From NCBI GenBank assembly GCA_944323955.1, contig CALUUK010000002.1, positions 124,001 to 188,000 of the forward strand: 64,000 nt of DNA, read 5' to 3'. Position numbers and translations under genes: made by a program. The notes beneath the pieces were generated by a model. That model saw nothing but the letters and a program-made list of their open reading frames with translations, was not told where the DNA came from and made no database searches. Source of the DNA: Candidatus Gastranaerophilales bacterium. Lineage in GTDB: Bacteria; Cyanobacteriota; Vampirovibrionia; Gastranaerophilales; Gastranaerophilaceae. Positions 36,563-45,325 of this stretch are shown in pieces. The stretch's first letter is position 1. Each line of letters opens with the position of its first letter.

Positions 36563-37096
36563 TTATATATCAGATTTTTGTATTACCCCTAAAGATGTTG
36601 CATACTGGTTATCCTGCATTGCGAGTCTTGCCATTTCAAGCAGAGCAAAAGTTTCGTCTTTGGTTAATTCGGGATTATTCCAATTCTTCTTGAAAACTTC
36701 TTCAGCAGCTTTTGCAACAGCTTTTTGAGTCGTGTTATCCAATCTTTCAATATACTTTTTTGATGCGAGTAACTGTTTTATAAATGATGCATTTGTGTGG
36801 CTGTTGTCAGTTGCACCGCAATCGGTAATTGTTTTGTGGATTTCTCTTAATTTTTCATCACTTACCGTTCTCGGAGCTATTTTTGTTTTTAAATATTTTG
36901 TAAAAGGTGCTTGTGAGAAAATTCCTTTTTTTCTGAAAAACTCAGGGTTTTGAAATTCGTTTGGTGCTCCGAGGCATTCATATATGTCTGAACAAGATTC
37001 GGCAAGACGAAGTCCTTCGCTTGAAAATTTTGCCAATCCGAATGAAGGATTGCGTTTTATCGGGGTGCTATTAATTGAGGAAATTGTTAAATTCAT
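36563..37096 (-). CDS. Unknown protein with NPSFG motif
   Basis: I do not recognise this 177-residue protein. The N-terminus MNLTISSINSTPIKRNPSFGLAKFSSEG carries the window's recurrent motif at 16-20. The rest is predicted helical and polar, with two halves: residues 30-90, rich in aromatic and proline turns, and a helical Lys/Glu/Ala-rich end from about 100. There is no signal peptide or membrane helix. The start is well supported by AAAAGGAG upstream. The gene stands alone between the tRNA terminator and an ABC permease gene on the same strand. Confidence 0.65.
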   Translation of the reverse strand: MNLTISSINSTPIKRNPSFGLAKFSSEGLRLAESCSDIYECLGAPNEFQNPEFFRKKGIFSQAPFTKYLKTKIAPRTVSDEKLREIHKTITDCGATDNSHTNASFIKQLLASKKYIERLDNTTQKAVAKAAEEVFKKNWNNPELTKDETFALLEMARLAMQDNQYATSLGVIQKSDI

Positions 37097-37155
37097 CTGA
37101 TGCTCCTTTTCTTTATGCTCAGATAAAACATGAAGAAAAATTTTTTTGCGGAGAT

Positions 37156-37980
37156 TTATTCTTTTATTCCTCCGCTTAAAATATCATTTATAAAATATTT
37201 TCTTCCGAGTAAAAATGTTAATATAACAGGAATGGTACATATTACGGAATATGCACTTATTGCACCCCAGTCCGTAATTTCTCTGAAACTGCCTTTAAAA
37301 GAAGCCAGTCCCACGGGAAGAGTTCTTACCGTTTCGGAATTAGTTACAATTAAAGGCCACATAAAACTGTTCCATGTTGTTATAAATGTAAAAATAGCGA
37401 GTGTTACAACGGCAGGCATTGCAAGCGGAAGTGCAATTTCGTAAAAGACACGAAAGTTGCCGCATCCGTCGATTTTTGCGGATGACTCAATATCGCCGGG
37501 CATGGATTTAAACCATTGACGCATCATAAAAACTCCAAAACCGCCGAAAAGCCCCGGTACTATTAAAGCGTAATAAGTATCAAGCCAGTTAAATTGTTTC
37601 ATAATAAAAAACAGCGGAACAATATTTACCTGAGGCGGTATCATCATAGATACAAGAACAAGTATAAATAAAAGTTCTTTATACTTGAAATTAAACCTTG
37701 CAAAACCGTATCCCGCCATTGCGGAAATTAGAACTTGCCCTGTTGTTGTTATGATTGCAACCCACATACTGTTAAAAAAGAATTTGAAGATGTCTGCATT
37801 TTTTATTACATATTCATAATTTTTTATAGTCAAAGGGTCGGGTAGAAAATTTACGCTTCCCGAAAAAATCTGCTTATCTGTCATAAAAGACAATAAAATC
37901 ATGTAAACAAACGGAATTAACATTGAAATTGCCCCTGTAATTAAAATTATATATCCCGTTGTTTTGTATAATTTTTTCAT
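37156..37980 (-). CDS. Carbohydrate ABC transporter permease (MalG/UgpE-like)
   Basis: A 274-residue inner-membrane permease with six hydrophobic helices and the EAA loop motif IDGCGNFRVFYEIALPLAMP (about 186-205), through which it contacts the ATPase. It belongs to the CUT1-type sugar importer family. The partner permease, binding protein and ATPase are not next to it, so it is either an orphan or part of a split locus. The sugar cannot be told from sequence. Confidence 0.87.
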   Translation of the reverse strand: MKKLYKTTGYIILITGAISMLIPFVYMILLSFMTDKQIFSGSVNFLPDPLTIKNYEYVIKNADIFKFFFNSMWVAIITTTGQVLISAMAGYGFARFNFKYKELLFILVLVSMMIPPQVNIVPLFFIMKQFNWLDTYYALIVPGLFGGFGVFMMRQWFKSMPGDIESSAKIDGCGNFRVFYEIALPLAMPAVVTLAIFTFITTWNSFMWPLIVTNSETVRTLPVGLASFKGSFREITDWGAISAYSVICTIPVILTFLLGRKYFINDILSGGIKE

Positions 37981-38050
37981 AAAACTATAATATCAGGTTA
38001 ACATTAAAATTAAAGTATGTAATAATTAAACTTAATAAGAGGATAATAGT

Positions 38051-38755
38051 GTGCCAAGACTTTTAATTGCTGACGATGATAATGAAATAAGAGAGCTGCT
38101 TGAGTTTGATCTTTCTCACAGCGGGTATGAAACAGATATAGCAAAAGACGGAGAAGAGGCCCTTCAAAAAGCGCTTGCAAATAATTATGATTTAATTCTT
38201 CTGGATGTTATGATGCCCAAAATAAATGGCTTTGATGTTTGTAAGCATATAAGGAGTGCAAAACCGGCTGTTCCCGTTTTAATGCTGACGGCGAAAGGCA
38301 CAATAGGTGACAAAACACAAGGATTTGATTCGGGAGCAGATGATTATATAGTCAAACCGTTTGATATTCAGGAAGTCTTACTCCGTGTGAGGGCTCTTGT
38401 AAGAAGACATCAGGCTCCGGTAGAGAAAAAATCCTCGCAGGAAATTTTAAAAGTTGGTGATATAGAGCTTTTTCCCGATTCTCTTGAAACGGAAGTAAAG
38501 GGGAAACGCATTAAATTGACTCCGACGGAATTTGAAATTTTGTACTGTCTTATGCAGCATTTTAATAATGCTGTTACACTTGCCGTACTTTTAAATGAAG
38601 TGTGGGGCTACAATTCTGATGATGATGTAAGAATGCTTCGTGTTCATGTAGGAGGGTTAAGGCAAAAGATTGAAGAAAATCCTAAAATCCCGGGATATCT
38701 GCATACTGTGACCAATGTCGGGTATAAACTTACTCCGCTGGGTGAGAGCGAATAA
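38051..38755 (+). CDS. OmpR/PhoB-family response regulator
   Basis: The 234 residues consist of a receiver domain with acidic D8-D9-D10, phosphoacceptor D52 (LLDVMMPK) and the conserved K in VKPFD. A winged-helix DNA-binding domain (about 135-230) follows, with EFEILYCLMQH and RVHVGGLRQKIE. The start is GTG at 38051. The sensor kinase gene follows 15 bases later, so they form a two-component operon. The target genes are unknown. Confidence 0.93.
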   Translation: MPRLLIADDDNEIRELLEFDLSHSGYETDIAKDGEEALQKALANNYDLILLDVMMPKINGFDVCKHIRSAKPAVPVLMLTAKGTIGDKTQGFDSGADDYIVKPFDIQEVLLRVRALVRRHQAPVEKKSSQEILKVGDIELFPDSLETEVKGKRIKLTPTEFEILYCLMQHFNNAVTLAVLLNEVWGYNSDDDVRMLRVHVGGLRQKIEENPKIPGYLHTVTNVGYKLTPLGESE

Positions 38756-38770
38756 ATAAGGCGGTTTATT

Positions 38771-40480
38771 TTGGTAAAAAAAAGACTCAAAATTGTCGAA
38801 CAAATTATTATCATATCTTTGATTAGTGTGTTAATTCCTTCTGTTATTTCCTGGTTTATTATTAATAATGTAAGCCAGCATTCCATAAGGCAGGAATTGA
38901 GTAATTCTGCTAAAATGCTTGCCGATATTATTGAAAATAACATTGTTTCAATAATAAAAACCGATGAAAACAGGCTGAATGAGATAATTATTGCCGTAAA
39001 ACATATTCCGCAGGAGAGAGAACAAAACCTGTTTTTGAAAGATATTTCTATTAATTCCGGTATTTTTAATGATTTTGAAATTATTCGTCCTTCTGAAAAC
39101 AAAGATTTTAATTATGAAAACAGAATTATTTACGATAAAGCTGACAGCGGTTTATGGTTAATTGAAAAAATTCATGACGATAAATATATTAAAGCAAAAA
39201 TAAATACAAAAACCATAAAAGATAATATCTTTAAAGAAGTTTCGGCAGAAAAAAACAGAAGAATTTATATTGTGGATGAAGACTCAAAATTGGTCATTTC
39301 GCATAATTATAATGAAAAAGATTTTCAGGATTGTATAAAACAATTGCCGTTTAAATTGGTTAATAATGTTGCAACACATTTTGAAAAAATAAAAAATCAA
39401 CCCCGTGTATATTTGAAAAGAGCGGATATGGGTTTGACTATTATTGTCAGTACAACTGATCAGTTAACGGCAGCCACTATTAATAAAGCCAGAATTAAAA
39501 TTCTTCTGGCATTTCTTGCCACAGCAGCGGTCACAATATTTTTAACACTTCTTTATTCTTATTATTTATATAGAAACATGAGACAATTGTTTAATGGTAT
39601 TATGGCTGCATCTAAAGGTAACTACCAAAGGCAAATTTCTCTTTTGACGAGTATATTTACTCCGCGTGAAATTGTTCTTTTTTCCGATGAATTTAATAAA
39701 ATGGTCAGAAAAATTAACGAGTCTTATAATGAACTGCAGCAAAAAAATAAGGAACTTAAGCAGCTGGATGCTTTCCGCTCCAATCTTGTTGATACCGTAA
39801 GTCATGAATTGAGAACTCCTCTTACAAGTATAAGAGGTTATACTTCAAGACTTTTGAGAACTGATATAACAATTGATGAGGAAACAAAACATAAATCATT
39901 GCTTATTATTAAACAACAATCAGAGCGTTTATCCAGAATGATTGAGGATTTATTGGTTATTCCCGATATTGAAGGTGCAAAACTCAATATAAACATGGAA
40001 AGAGTTAACCTTCTGAATATTATTGAATCCTCCATATATTCCGTTAAAAATATGGAAGACAGACAGATTGAAAATAATATATCAAACAGTTTTCCTGATG
40101 TTATTGCCGATAAAGACAGGTTGGAGCAGGTAATGATTAATTTACTGGGAAATGCCGATAAGTATTCTTATGCAGACACTCCGATAAAAATTGATGCCGA
40201 AGTTAAGGAAGATAAAGCAATAATAAAAATTACAAATCAGGCAGATTATATTGAACAGAGCGTGCTTAATACGTTGTCTGATAAATTTATACGCCTGGAT
40301 GACAGAACAACCAGAACAACACGCGGAACGGGGCTCGGACTTTATATTGTAAAAGGGCTTATTGAAGCAATGCATGGCAGCATTTTATTAAAATCAACAA
40401 TCGATAATATATTTGAAACACAGATTACATTGAATTTGTTTGATGAAAGTTCGGATGAGGTTTCTTCTGATGAAGCCTGA
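38771..40480 (+). CDS. Sensor histidine kinase
   Basis: The 569-residue membrane kinase has a TM helix at about 7-30, an extracytoplasmic sensor region to about 240, a second TM (about 243-266) and a HAMP-like segment. The dimerisation box VSHELRTPLTSIRGY contains the phosphorylated H345, and the ATP-binding domain has NLLGNADKYS and RGTGLGLYIV. The start codon is TTG, with AAGGCGG upstream. It presumably phosphorylates the regulator encoded just before it. The stop overlaps the start of tadA by 11 bases. Confidence 0.92.
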   Translation: MVKKRLKIVEQIIIISLISVLIPSVISWFIINNVSQHSIRQELSNSAKMLADIIENNIVSIIKTDENRLNEIIIAVKHIPQEREQNLFLKDISINSGIFNDFEIIRPSENKDFNYENRIIYDKADSGLWLIEKIHDDKYIKAKINTKTIKDNIFKEVSAEKNRRIYIVDEDSKLVISHNYNEKDFQDCIKQLPFKLVNNVATHFEKIKNQPRVYLKRADMGLTIIVSTTDQLTAATINKARIKILLAFLATAAVTIFLTLLYSYYLYRNMRQLFNGIMAASKGNYQRQISLLTSIFTPREIVLFSDEFNKMVRKINESYNELQQKNKELKQLDAFRSNLVDTVSHELRTPLTSIRGYTSRLLRTDITIDEETKHKSLLIIKQQSERLSRMIEDLLVIPDIEGAKLNINMERVNLLNIIESSIYSVKNMEDRQIENNISNSFPDVIADKDRLEQVMINLLGNADKYSYADTPIKIDAEVKEDKAIIKITNQADYIEQSVLNTLSDKFIRLDDRTTRTTRGTGLGLYIVKGLIEAMHGSILLKSTIDNIFETQITLNLFDESSDEVSSDEA

Positions 40481-40907
40481 ATTTATGCAAACTGCTTTGA
40501 ACTTGGCAAAGAACTCAGGAGATGACATTCCCGTCGGTGCTTTGATTGTGAAAAACGGTGAAATAATAGCTTCTGCCGTTAATGAACGTGAAAAACGTCA
40601 AAATGCTGTTTGCCATGCGGAAATACTTGCTATACAAAAAGCGTGTAAAAGACTTAATAATTGGCGCTTGACTGATTGCGAGATGTACGTAACTCTTGAA
40701 CCATGTCCTATGTGTGCAAGTGCAATTTTGCAATCCAGAATTGAAAAACTTTATTTTGGTGCATATGATATTGTTAACGGCGCATTGGGCTCAAAATGTG
40801 ATATGCGGATAATTATGGGGATAAATATTGATGTGCTGGGCGGTATTATGGAGCAGGAGTGCACTGATTTATTAAAGAATTATTTTAAGGAACTAAGAAA
40901 ATGTTAA
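40470..40907 (+). CDS. tadA: tRNA-specific adenosine deaminase
   Basis: TadA converts A34 to inosine in tRNA-Arg(ACG). The 145 residues show the zinc and catalytic motifs HAEILAI (HAE) and EPCPMCASAI (PCxxC). The ATG at 40470 has GAGG upstream and lies inside the end of the kinase gene; the next ATG at 40485 would trim five residues. It overlaps the following gene by 7 bases, so the four genes from 38051 to 41656 are probably one transcript. Confidence 0.93.
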   Translation: MKPEFMQTALNLAKNSGDDIPVGALIVKNGEIIASAVNEREKRQNAVCHAEILAIQKACKRLNNWRLTDCEMYVTLEPCPMCASAILQSRIEKLYFGAYDIVNGALGSKCDMRIIMGINIDVLGGIMEQECTDLLKNYFKELRKC

Positions 40908-41656
40908 AAACTCAATTAGACAGATATATTGAACAATATGAAACAAAAGATTTTATTAAAGATGACCCCGTTCAGTTTGTACATAAATTTACTTCAAAAG
41001 AAGACAAAGAAATTGCAGGTTTTATTGCTTCAATGTTTGCTTACGGAAAAAGAGAAGTATTTATTGATAAGTTAAATTATATTTTTAATTTAATGGAGAA
41101 CCGTCCCTGTGATTATGTTAAATCTTTTGATTATAAATCAAATAATATAAAAAACTGTGATTACAGATTTTCGAAAGACTGTGATCTGGTGCAGATTATT
41201 AAGATTTTAAATACCCTTTACGGTGAAAAAGAAACTCTTGAAACTTTGTTTGAATATTCATATAAACAAAAAAATGATATATGGACAATGTTTCAAGGTG
41301 TAGTTGATTATTTCTATGCAAGACAGGATATGGAAATAACAAAAGGATTTTTTCATCTTCTGCCAAATCCTGCGAAGAAAAGCGCTTTAAAAAGACTTAA
41401 TATGTTAATGCGCTGGTTTATACGTAAAAGTGAAGTTGATATAGGAATTTGGAATTTTGTTGATAAATCCGAACTTTTAATCCCGCTTGATACACATGTT
41501 GCTAAAATCAGCCGTAAATTAGGACTTTTAAAAAGAAACGATAACGCCCGTGAAAGCGTTATCGAACTTACTGATAATTTAAAAATCTTTGACCCGAATG
41601 ACCCGATTAAATATGATTTTGCTCTGTTTGGTTACGGGGTAAATAATAAAGTTTAA
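40901..41656 (+). CDS. TIGR02757 family protein (DUF2400)
   Basis: The 251-residue protein matches the conserved family pattern from memory: MLMRWFIRKSEVDIGIWN, LIPLDTHVAKISRKLGLLKRN, and DPNDPIKYDFALFGYG. The LDTHV and DP.DP.KYDFAL motifs are diagnostic. Helical motifs similar to DNA glycosylases have been noted for the family, but its biochemical function is not established. A perfect 9 bp hairpin (41539-41564) lies within the coding sequence. Its stop directly abuts the stop of the opposite-strand gene. Confidence 0.85.
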   Translation: MLKTQLDRYIEQYETKDFIKDDPVQFVHKFTSKEDKEIAGFIASMFAYGKREVFIDKLNYIFNLMENRPCDYVKSFDYKSNNIKNCDYRFSKDCDLVQIIKILNTLYGEKETLETLFEYSYKQKNDIWTMFQGVVDYFYARQDMEITKGFFHLLPNPAKKSALKRLNMLMRWFIRKSEVDIGIWNFVDKSELLIPLDTHVAKISRKLGLLKRNDNARESVIELTDNLKIFDPNDPIKYDFALFGYGVNNKV

Positions 41657-42421
41657 CTATTTTTTGTCTGTTAATAAGAATAAACTTACAAGGTCATTGA
41701 TTTGTGAAATATTCTTTTGATAGTCTTGAACTGCCTGTTCAAGCTGCATAATTTTAGTTTTATATTCCTGAATTTTTAACATGCAGTCTCTTGTTGAGCT
41801 GTTCAATTCTTCCTGAATATCCTGAGCTTCTTTTAAAACATTATTTATAGGAAGTCCCATTGCTTCGAGAGTTTGTCTTATAATCTGTGCGCCTGTCTGT
41901 TTTGTAACACCTACAGGAAGTGTGGATATAAGATTTTTTAACACAAGAACATTTGCCGGAATGTTAACTTTTCCTGCCGGAAAAGGTTCTTGTACGGGCT
42001 CTTTTTTGCGTTCTTCAAAATTAAAAGATACGTTTGAAACAGTCCGGGGCTGTTCTTTTTCTTCGGTATGGAAAATTAATTGGGGTTCATTATGTTCTTC
42101 AATATTTGCTTCGGGATTTTGAACCGGCGTTGTCTCTTCTTTTATATCAGGAGTTTGAACGGGTTCAACTTTTTCTTTATAAACACCTTCCGGAAGAATT
42201 GAAGAAAATTCTTCTTCTTCAATAATGACATCATTTTCTGCCTGCAGCGGTTCTTCATTTAAAGAAACCGGAACTTCGGGAATATCGTTAATTTCTGTAA
42301 GCGGTACAGAGTTTGAAATATTATTATTTTCATCCAAAAGTGTAATATCCGCTTCTGCTTGTCTTTTCAAGGCTTCTACTATTTTTTTCCCTACGCCTTC
42401 AGGGAGCTGATTTCTTGCCAT
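41657..42421 (-). CDS. Unknown acidic protein with three LPxGVxK motifs
   Basis: I do not recognise this 254-residue protein. Residues 20-130 are low-complexity and Glu/Pro-rich. The motif LPEGVGK (6-12) recurs as LPEGVYK (76-82) and LPVGVTK (168-174). A C-terminal coiled coil spans about 190-245. It has no signal peptide or membrane helix. The layout of short conserved motifs in a disordered acidic chain with a coiled-coil end suggests a protein-interaction adaptor, but nothing in the sequence says for what. Confidence 0.65.
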   Translation of the reverse strand: MARNQLPEGVGKKIVEALKRQAEADITLLDENNNISNSVPLTEINDIPEVPVSLNEEPLQAENDVIIEEEEFSSILPEGVYKEKVEPVQTPDIKEETTPVQNPEANIEEHNEPQLIFHTEEKEQPRTVSNVSFNFEERKKEPVQEPFPAGKVNIPANVLVLKNLISTLPVGVTKQTGAQIIRQTLEAMGLPINNVLKEAQDIQEELNSSTRDCMLKIQEYKTKIMQLEQAVQDYQKNISQINDLVSLFLLTDKK

Positions 42422-42494
42422 AATTCTTCCTCTTTTTCCAATAACCAGATTATATAAAAAAAATAAAATTTATACAATAAACGGGGATTGTGTA

Positions 42495-42899
42495 TTAATA
42501 TCTCCTTACAAAGTTATCTTTATCGGAGAAATATTTAACATCAATAACTCTTACAAGATGCCATCCTTCCTGTGTTTTTATCGGGTCGGAGATTATTAAT
42601 CTTTTCTGGGTGAAAGCGGCATCGGATATTTCTTTTATAAGGTCTTCACGGGAATTATATCCTATGTCTCCTTTATTTTTTGCGGACGGACACTGTGAAT
42701 ATTTTTGTGCTGCATCACCAAACAAATATTTCTTATCCAGTATATTTTGTTTTATTTCTTGTGCTTGTTCTTTTGTTTCTACAAGAATATGACTCAATCT
42801 TACTTCTTTTTTATCTGATTCGGAGTTGAAATAAGTGAACGGGAAATAAAAACAATAAACTGCCGCCAATATACAAAATATTTGTAATAGTAATTTCAT
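42495..42899 (-). CDS. Parvulin-type peptidyl-prolyl isomerase, membrane anchored
   Basis: The 134 residues begin with a hydrophobic signal anchor (KLLLQIFCILAAVYCFYF), followed by a single parvulin domain: VRLSHILVETKEQAQEI, YLFGDAAQKYSQCPS, KNKGDIGYN and DPIKTQEGWHLVRV. It probably assists folding of secreted proteins at the outer face of the membrane. The ATG at 42899 is preferred over a GTG at 42905, which is part of the GAGGTG ribosome site. It is downstream of the ROK kinase gene on the same strand, with a 29-base gap. Confidence 0.88.
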   Translation of the reverse strand: MKLLLQIFCILAAVYCFYFPFTYFNSESDKKEVRLSHILVETKEQAQEIKQNILDKKYLFGDAAQKYSQCPSAKNKGDIGYNSREDLIKEISDAAFTQKRLIISDPIKTQEGWHLVRVIDVKYFSDKDNFVRRY

Positions 42900-42928
42900 A
42901 AACACCTCATTTTTATTTTATTATACTT

Positions 42929-43843
42929 TTAATATTTTTCCGCCGCAAGAAGTGCTGCACCTATCATACCTGCATAATTTCCAGCCTCTGCCTGTTTGAC
43001 TTTTACTTTCGATACTACTGTTTCGGCATTTATTTTGTCTTCAATTTCTTTTATATCAATAAATTTGCCCATCCCGCCCGAAATTATTATGCTTTCCGGG
43101 TCAAAAATGTTTACTATGTTTATTAATCCCGTTATTAAATCATTTTTCCAAATATCAAAAACCTTTTTTGAATATTCATCATTTACTTTTAGTCCGTCAA
43201 TGATATCATAAGTTGTAATGTTATGCGGTTCTTTACTTTTATATATACTTGTTTTAAATGCAGTGTCATTTAATGCTGATTCTTCTGCTGTTTTCTTTAG
43301 TCCCGTGCCTGATGCATAACCTTCAAAGCAGTCTTTTCTGCGGCAGGTACATATTCTTCCTCTGCCTTGAATTTTCATGCTTCCTACTTCACCGCCGCGG
43401 CCTGATTTTCCTCTCAGCAATTTTCCGTCAACAATAAATCCTCCGCCTATTCCTGTGCCTATCGTTATTGTTATAGTGTTTTGTTCACCTTGTGCCGCAC
43501 CTGTTTTATATTCCGCCCATGCTGCAGCATTTGCATCATTTTCCACAAATACGGGTTTGCTGCTAAGTGTTGAAAAGTCCAGAGAATTATATCCCTCCGG
43601 CATATTGGGTGTGGAGGAGTCAACACGTGTATTTGTTATATTTACGGCTCCTGCTGTTGCAAATGCCGTCATATCAATGTCTTTTTCATGTTTTGAAATA
43701 ATTTCTTTAAAAAGATTTGCCAGAGAGGTTATATCTTTCGGTGTTTCCGTTTTTTGCGGTTTGGTTAAGAATTCCCCTTTTTCATTTATAACGGCATATA
43801 AAATTTTTGTTCCGCCTGCATCTATAGCAAGTATTTTTTTCAT
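42929..43843 (-). CDS. ROK family sugar kinase, possibly ManNAc kinase
   Basis: A 304-residue kinase with the phosphate-binding LAIDAGGTKILYAV, the catalytic VENDANAAAWAEY, and the ROK cysteine motif CTCRRKDCFEGYASG. The usual E-x-G-H that supplies the zinc-ligand histidine reads E-V-G-S here. It lies directly behind nanE (2-base gap), so N-acetylmannosamine is the probable substrate, inferred from context. The equivalent glucokinase assignment cannot be excluded by sequence alone. Confidence 0.85.
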   Translation of the reverse strand: MKKILAIDAGGTKILYAVINEKGEFLTKPQKTETPKDITSLANLFKEIISKHEKDIDMTAFATAGAVNITNTRVDSSTPNMPEGYNSLDFSTLSSKPVFVENDANAAAWAEYKTGAAQGEQNTITITIGTGIGGGFIVDGKLLRGKSGRGGEVGSMKIQGRGRICTCRRKDCFEGYASGTGLKKTAEESALNDTAFKTSIYKSKEPHNITTYDIIDGLKVNDEYSKKVFDIWKNDLITGLINIVNIFDPESIIISGGMGKFIDIKEIEDKINAETVVSKVKVKQAEAGNYAGMIGAALLAAEKY

Positions 43844-43845
43844 GG

Positions 43846-44526
43846 TTAATTTCTTTCAATAAATCTTTTTGTTATCAACTGCGGCCGTGTAACGGCAGAG
43901 CCTATTACAACGGCATGTGCTCCGAGAGAAAATGCTTTATCAACTTCATGAGGCTCCCATATTCTTCCTTCAAGAATTACTGGACAATCAAGTTCTTTTA
44001 CAAGTTTTTCCAGAAGAGCATAATCGGGAGTTTTTAAATCACTTTTTGTATAGCCCGTATAACCTGAAAGTGTTGTTGATATAATATCAAACCCGAGGTT
44101 TTTGGCATTTATTCCTTCTTCAAATGTTGAAATATCCGCCATGGCAAGTTTATTTCGTTTTTTTATGCCTTCGAGAATTTCTTTCAGACTTTCTTTAGGT
44201 CTTTTTCTTTTTGTTGCGTCTGTTGCAATTATGTCTGCACCTGCATCAATAAGCTGCGTTACTTCTTTCATTGTCGGTGTTATATATACAACATCAAGCC
44301 AATTATCGGGCAATTTGCCGGGTTTTGTGAGCCCTATTACCGGAACATTAAAAAGTTTTTTTGCATTTTGGACATCTCTTGCGCCTGCAACTCTTAATGC
44401 TTTGGCTCCGCCGTTTATGACGGATTTCATCATTGCAATTAAACATTCTTCTTCATATAAAGGTTCATCCGGCATTGCCTGAACGGAAATAATTACCTGA
44501 TTTTTTAAGCATTCAATTATATTCAT
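43846..44526 (-). CDS. nanE: N-acetylmannosamine-6-phosphate 2-epimerase
   Basis: The 226-residue TIM barrel converts ManNAc-6-P to GlcNAc-6-P in sialic acid or ManNAc use. Signature blocks are QAMPDEPLY, GGAKALRVAG, IGLTKPG, IIATDATKRKRP and ILEGRIWEP. The next steps (nanA lyase, sialidase, transporter, nagA, nagB) are not in the window. It is followed immediately by the ROK kinase, and its stop codon region overlaps the preceding phosphorylase gene by 4 bases. Confidence 0.93.
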   Translation of the reverse strand: MNIIECLKNQVIISVQAMPDEPLYEEECLIAMMKSVINGGAKALRVAGARDVQNAKKLFNVPVIGLTKPGKLPDNWLDVVYITPTMKEVTQLIDAGADIIATDATKRKRPKESLKEILEGIKKRNKLAMADISTFEEGINAKNLGFDIISTTLSGYTGYTKSDLKTPDYALLEKLVKELDCPVILEGRIWEPHEVDKAFSLGAHAVVIGSAVTRPQLITKRFIERN

Positions 44527-45323
44527 ATCTTTTTTATAAGTTCTGCCAGCAGCTTTTTAAAATTTTCTTTTACCCTGTTTGCGGTTTCTATTACCTCTTG
44601 ATGATTTAATGGACTGTCTGAAATTCCAGCAGCATAATTAGTTAAGCAGCTTATGCCTAAAACATTCATCCCTGCCCATTTCGCAACAATAGCTTCAGGT
44701 ACTGTCGACATTCCGACAGCGTCTGCACCCAGCATTCTGAACATTCTTATTTCGGCCGGCGATTCATAACTGGGCCCTGTTGTTGCAACATAAACCCCTT
44801 TTTGATATTCAACCGAAAGAGCTTCTGCCGTATCTTCAGCCATATCAATTAAATCTTTTGAATATACTTCGCTCATATCGGGAAATCTTGTACCTAAAGA
44901 ATCGTCATTTAAACCTATAAGCGGATTTGTTCCCATAAAATTGATATGGTCCGTAATAAACATGAGTTCACCGGGAATAAAACTTCCGTCAACGGCACCT
45001 GCTGCATTGGTAATGATTAATGTTTCCACGCCTAATTTTCTCATAACTTTAACGGGATAAGTGACAGTTTTCATTGAATGACCTTCGTAAAAGTGGTATC
45101 TTCCCTGCATCATTACAACATTTTTACCGTTAATTTCGGCAAAAACAAGCTGTCCTTTATGTCCTTTTACATTGGAATTTTCAAATCCCGGAATATCTTT
45201 ATAAGGAATAACCATTGAACAGTGTTCATCTGCAAAATCACCAAGACCGCTTCCGAGGATTATACCTATCTGAGGTTTAAAATCCTTAATTTGCTCCTGA
45301 ATGTATTTTACAGCCTGTTCCAT
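44523..45323 (-). CDS. Purine nucleoside phosphorylase
   Basis: A 266-residue PNP of the trimeric (mammalian-like) family. It cleaves purine nucleosides with phosphate to base plus ribose-1-phosphate. Family blocks are GIILGSGLGDFADEH (phosphate), GHKGQLVFAEINGK, MQGRYHFYEGHSM, ITNAAGAVDGSF and VGMSTVPE (purine site). It sits 2 bases after the uppP stop in a long minus-strand run. Whether it prefers guanosine/inosine or xanthosine is not clear. Confidence 0.92.
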   Translation of the reverse strand: MEQAVKYIQEQIKDFKPQIGIILGSGLGDFADEHCSMVIPYKDIPGFENSNVKGHKGQLVFAEINGKNVVMMQGRYHFYEGHSMKTVTYPVKVMRKLGVETLIITNAAGAVDGSFIPGELMFITDHINFMGTNPLIGLNDDSLGTRFPDMSEVYSKDLIDMAEDTAEALSVEYQKGVYVATTGPSYESPAEIRMFRMLGADAVGMSTVPEAIVAKWAGMNVLGISCLTNYAAGISDSPLNHQEVIETANRVKENFKKLLAELIKKI

Positions 45324-45325
45324 AA

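Noticed and set aside
41539-41564. Terminator hairpin
   Set aside because: The perfect 9 bp stem lies inside the TIGR02757 coding frame and has no T run; it is probably coincidental or a minor RNA fold.
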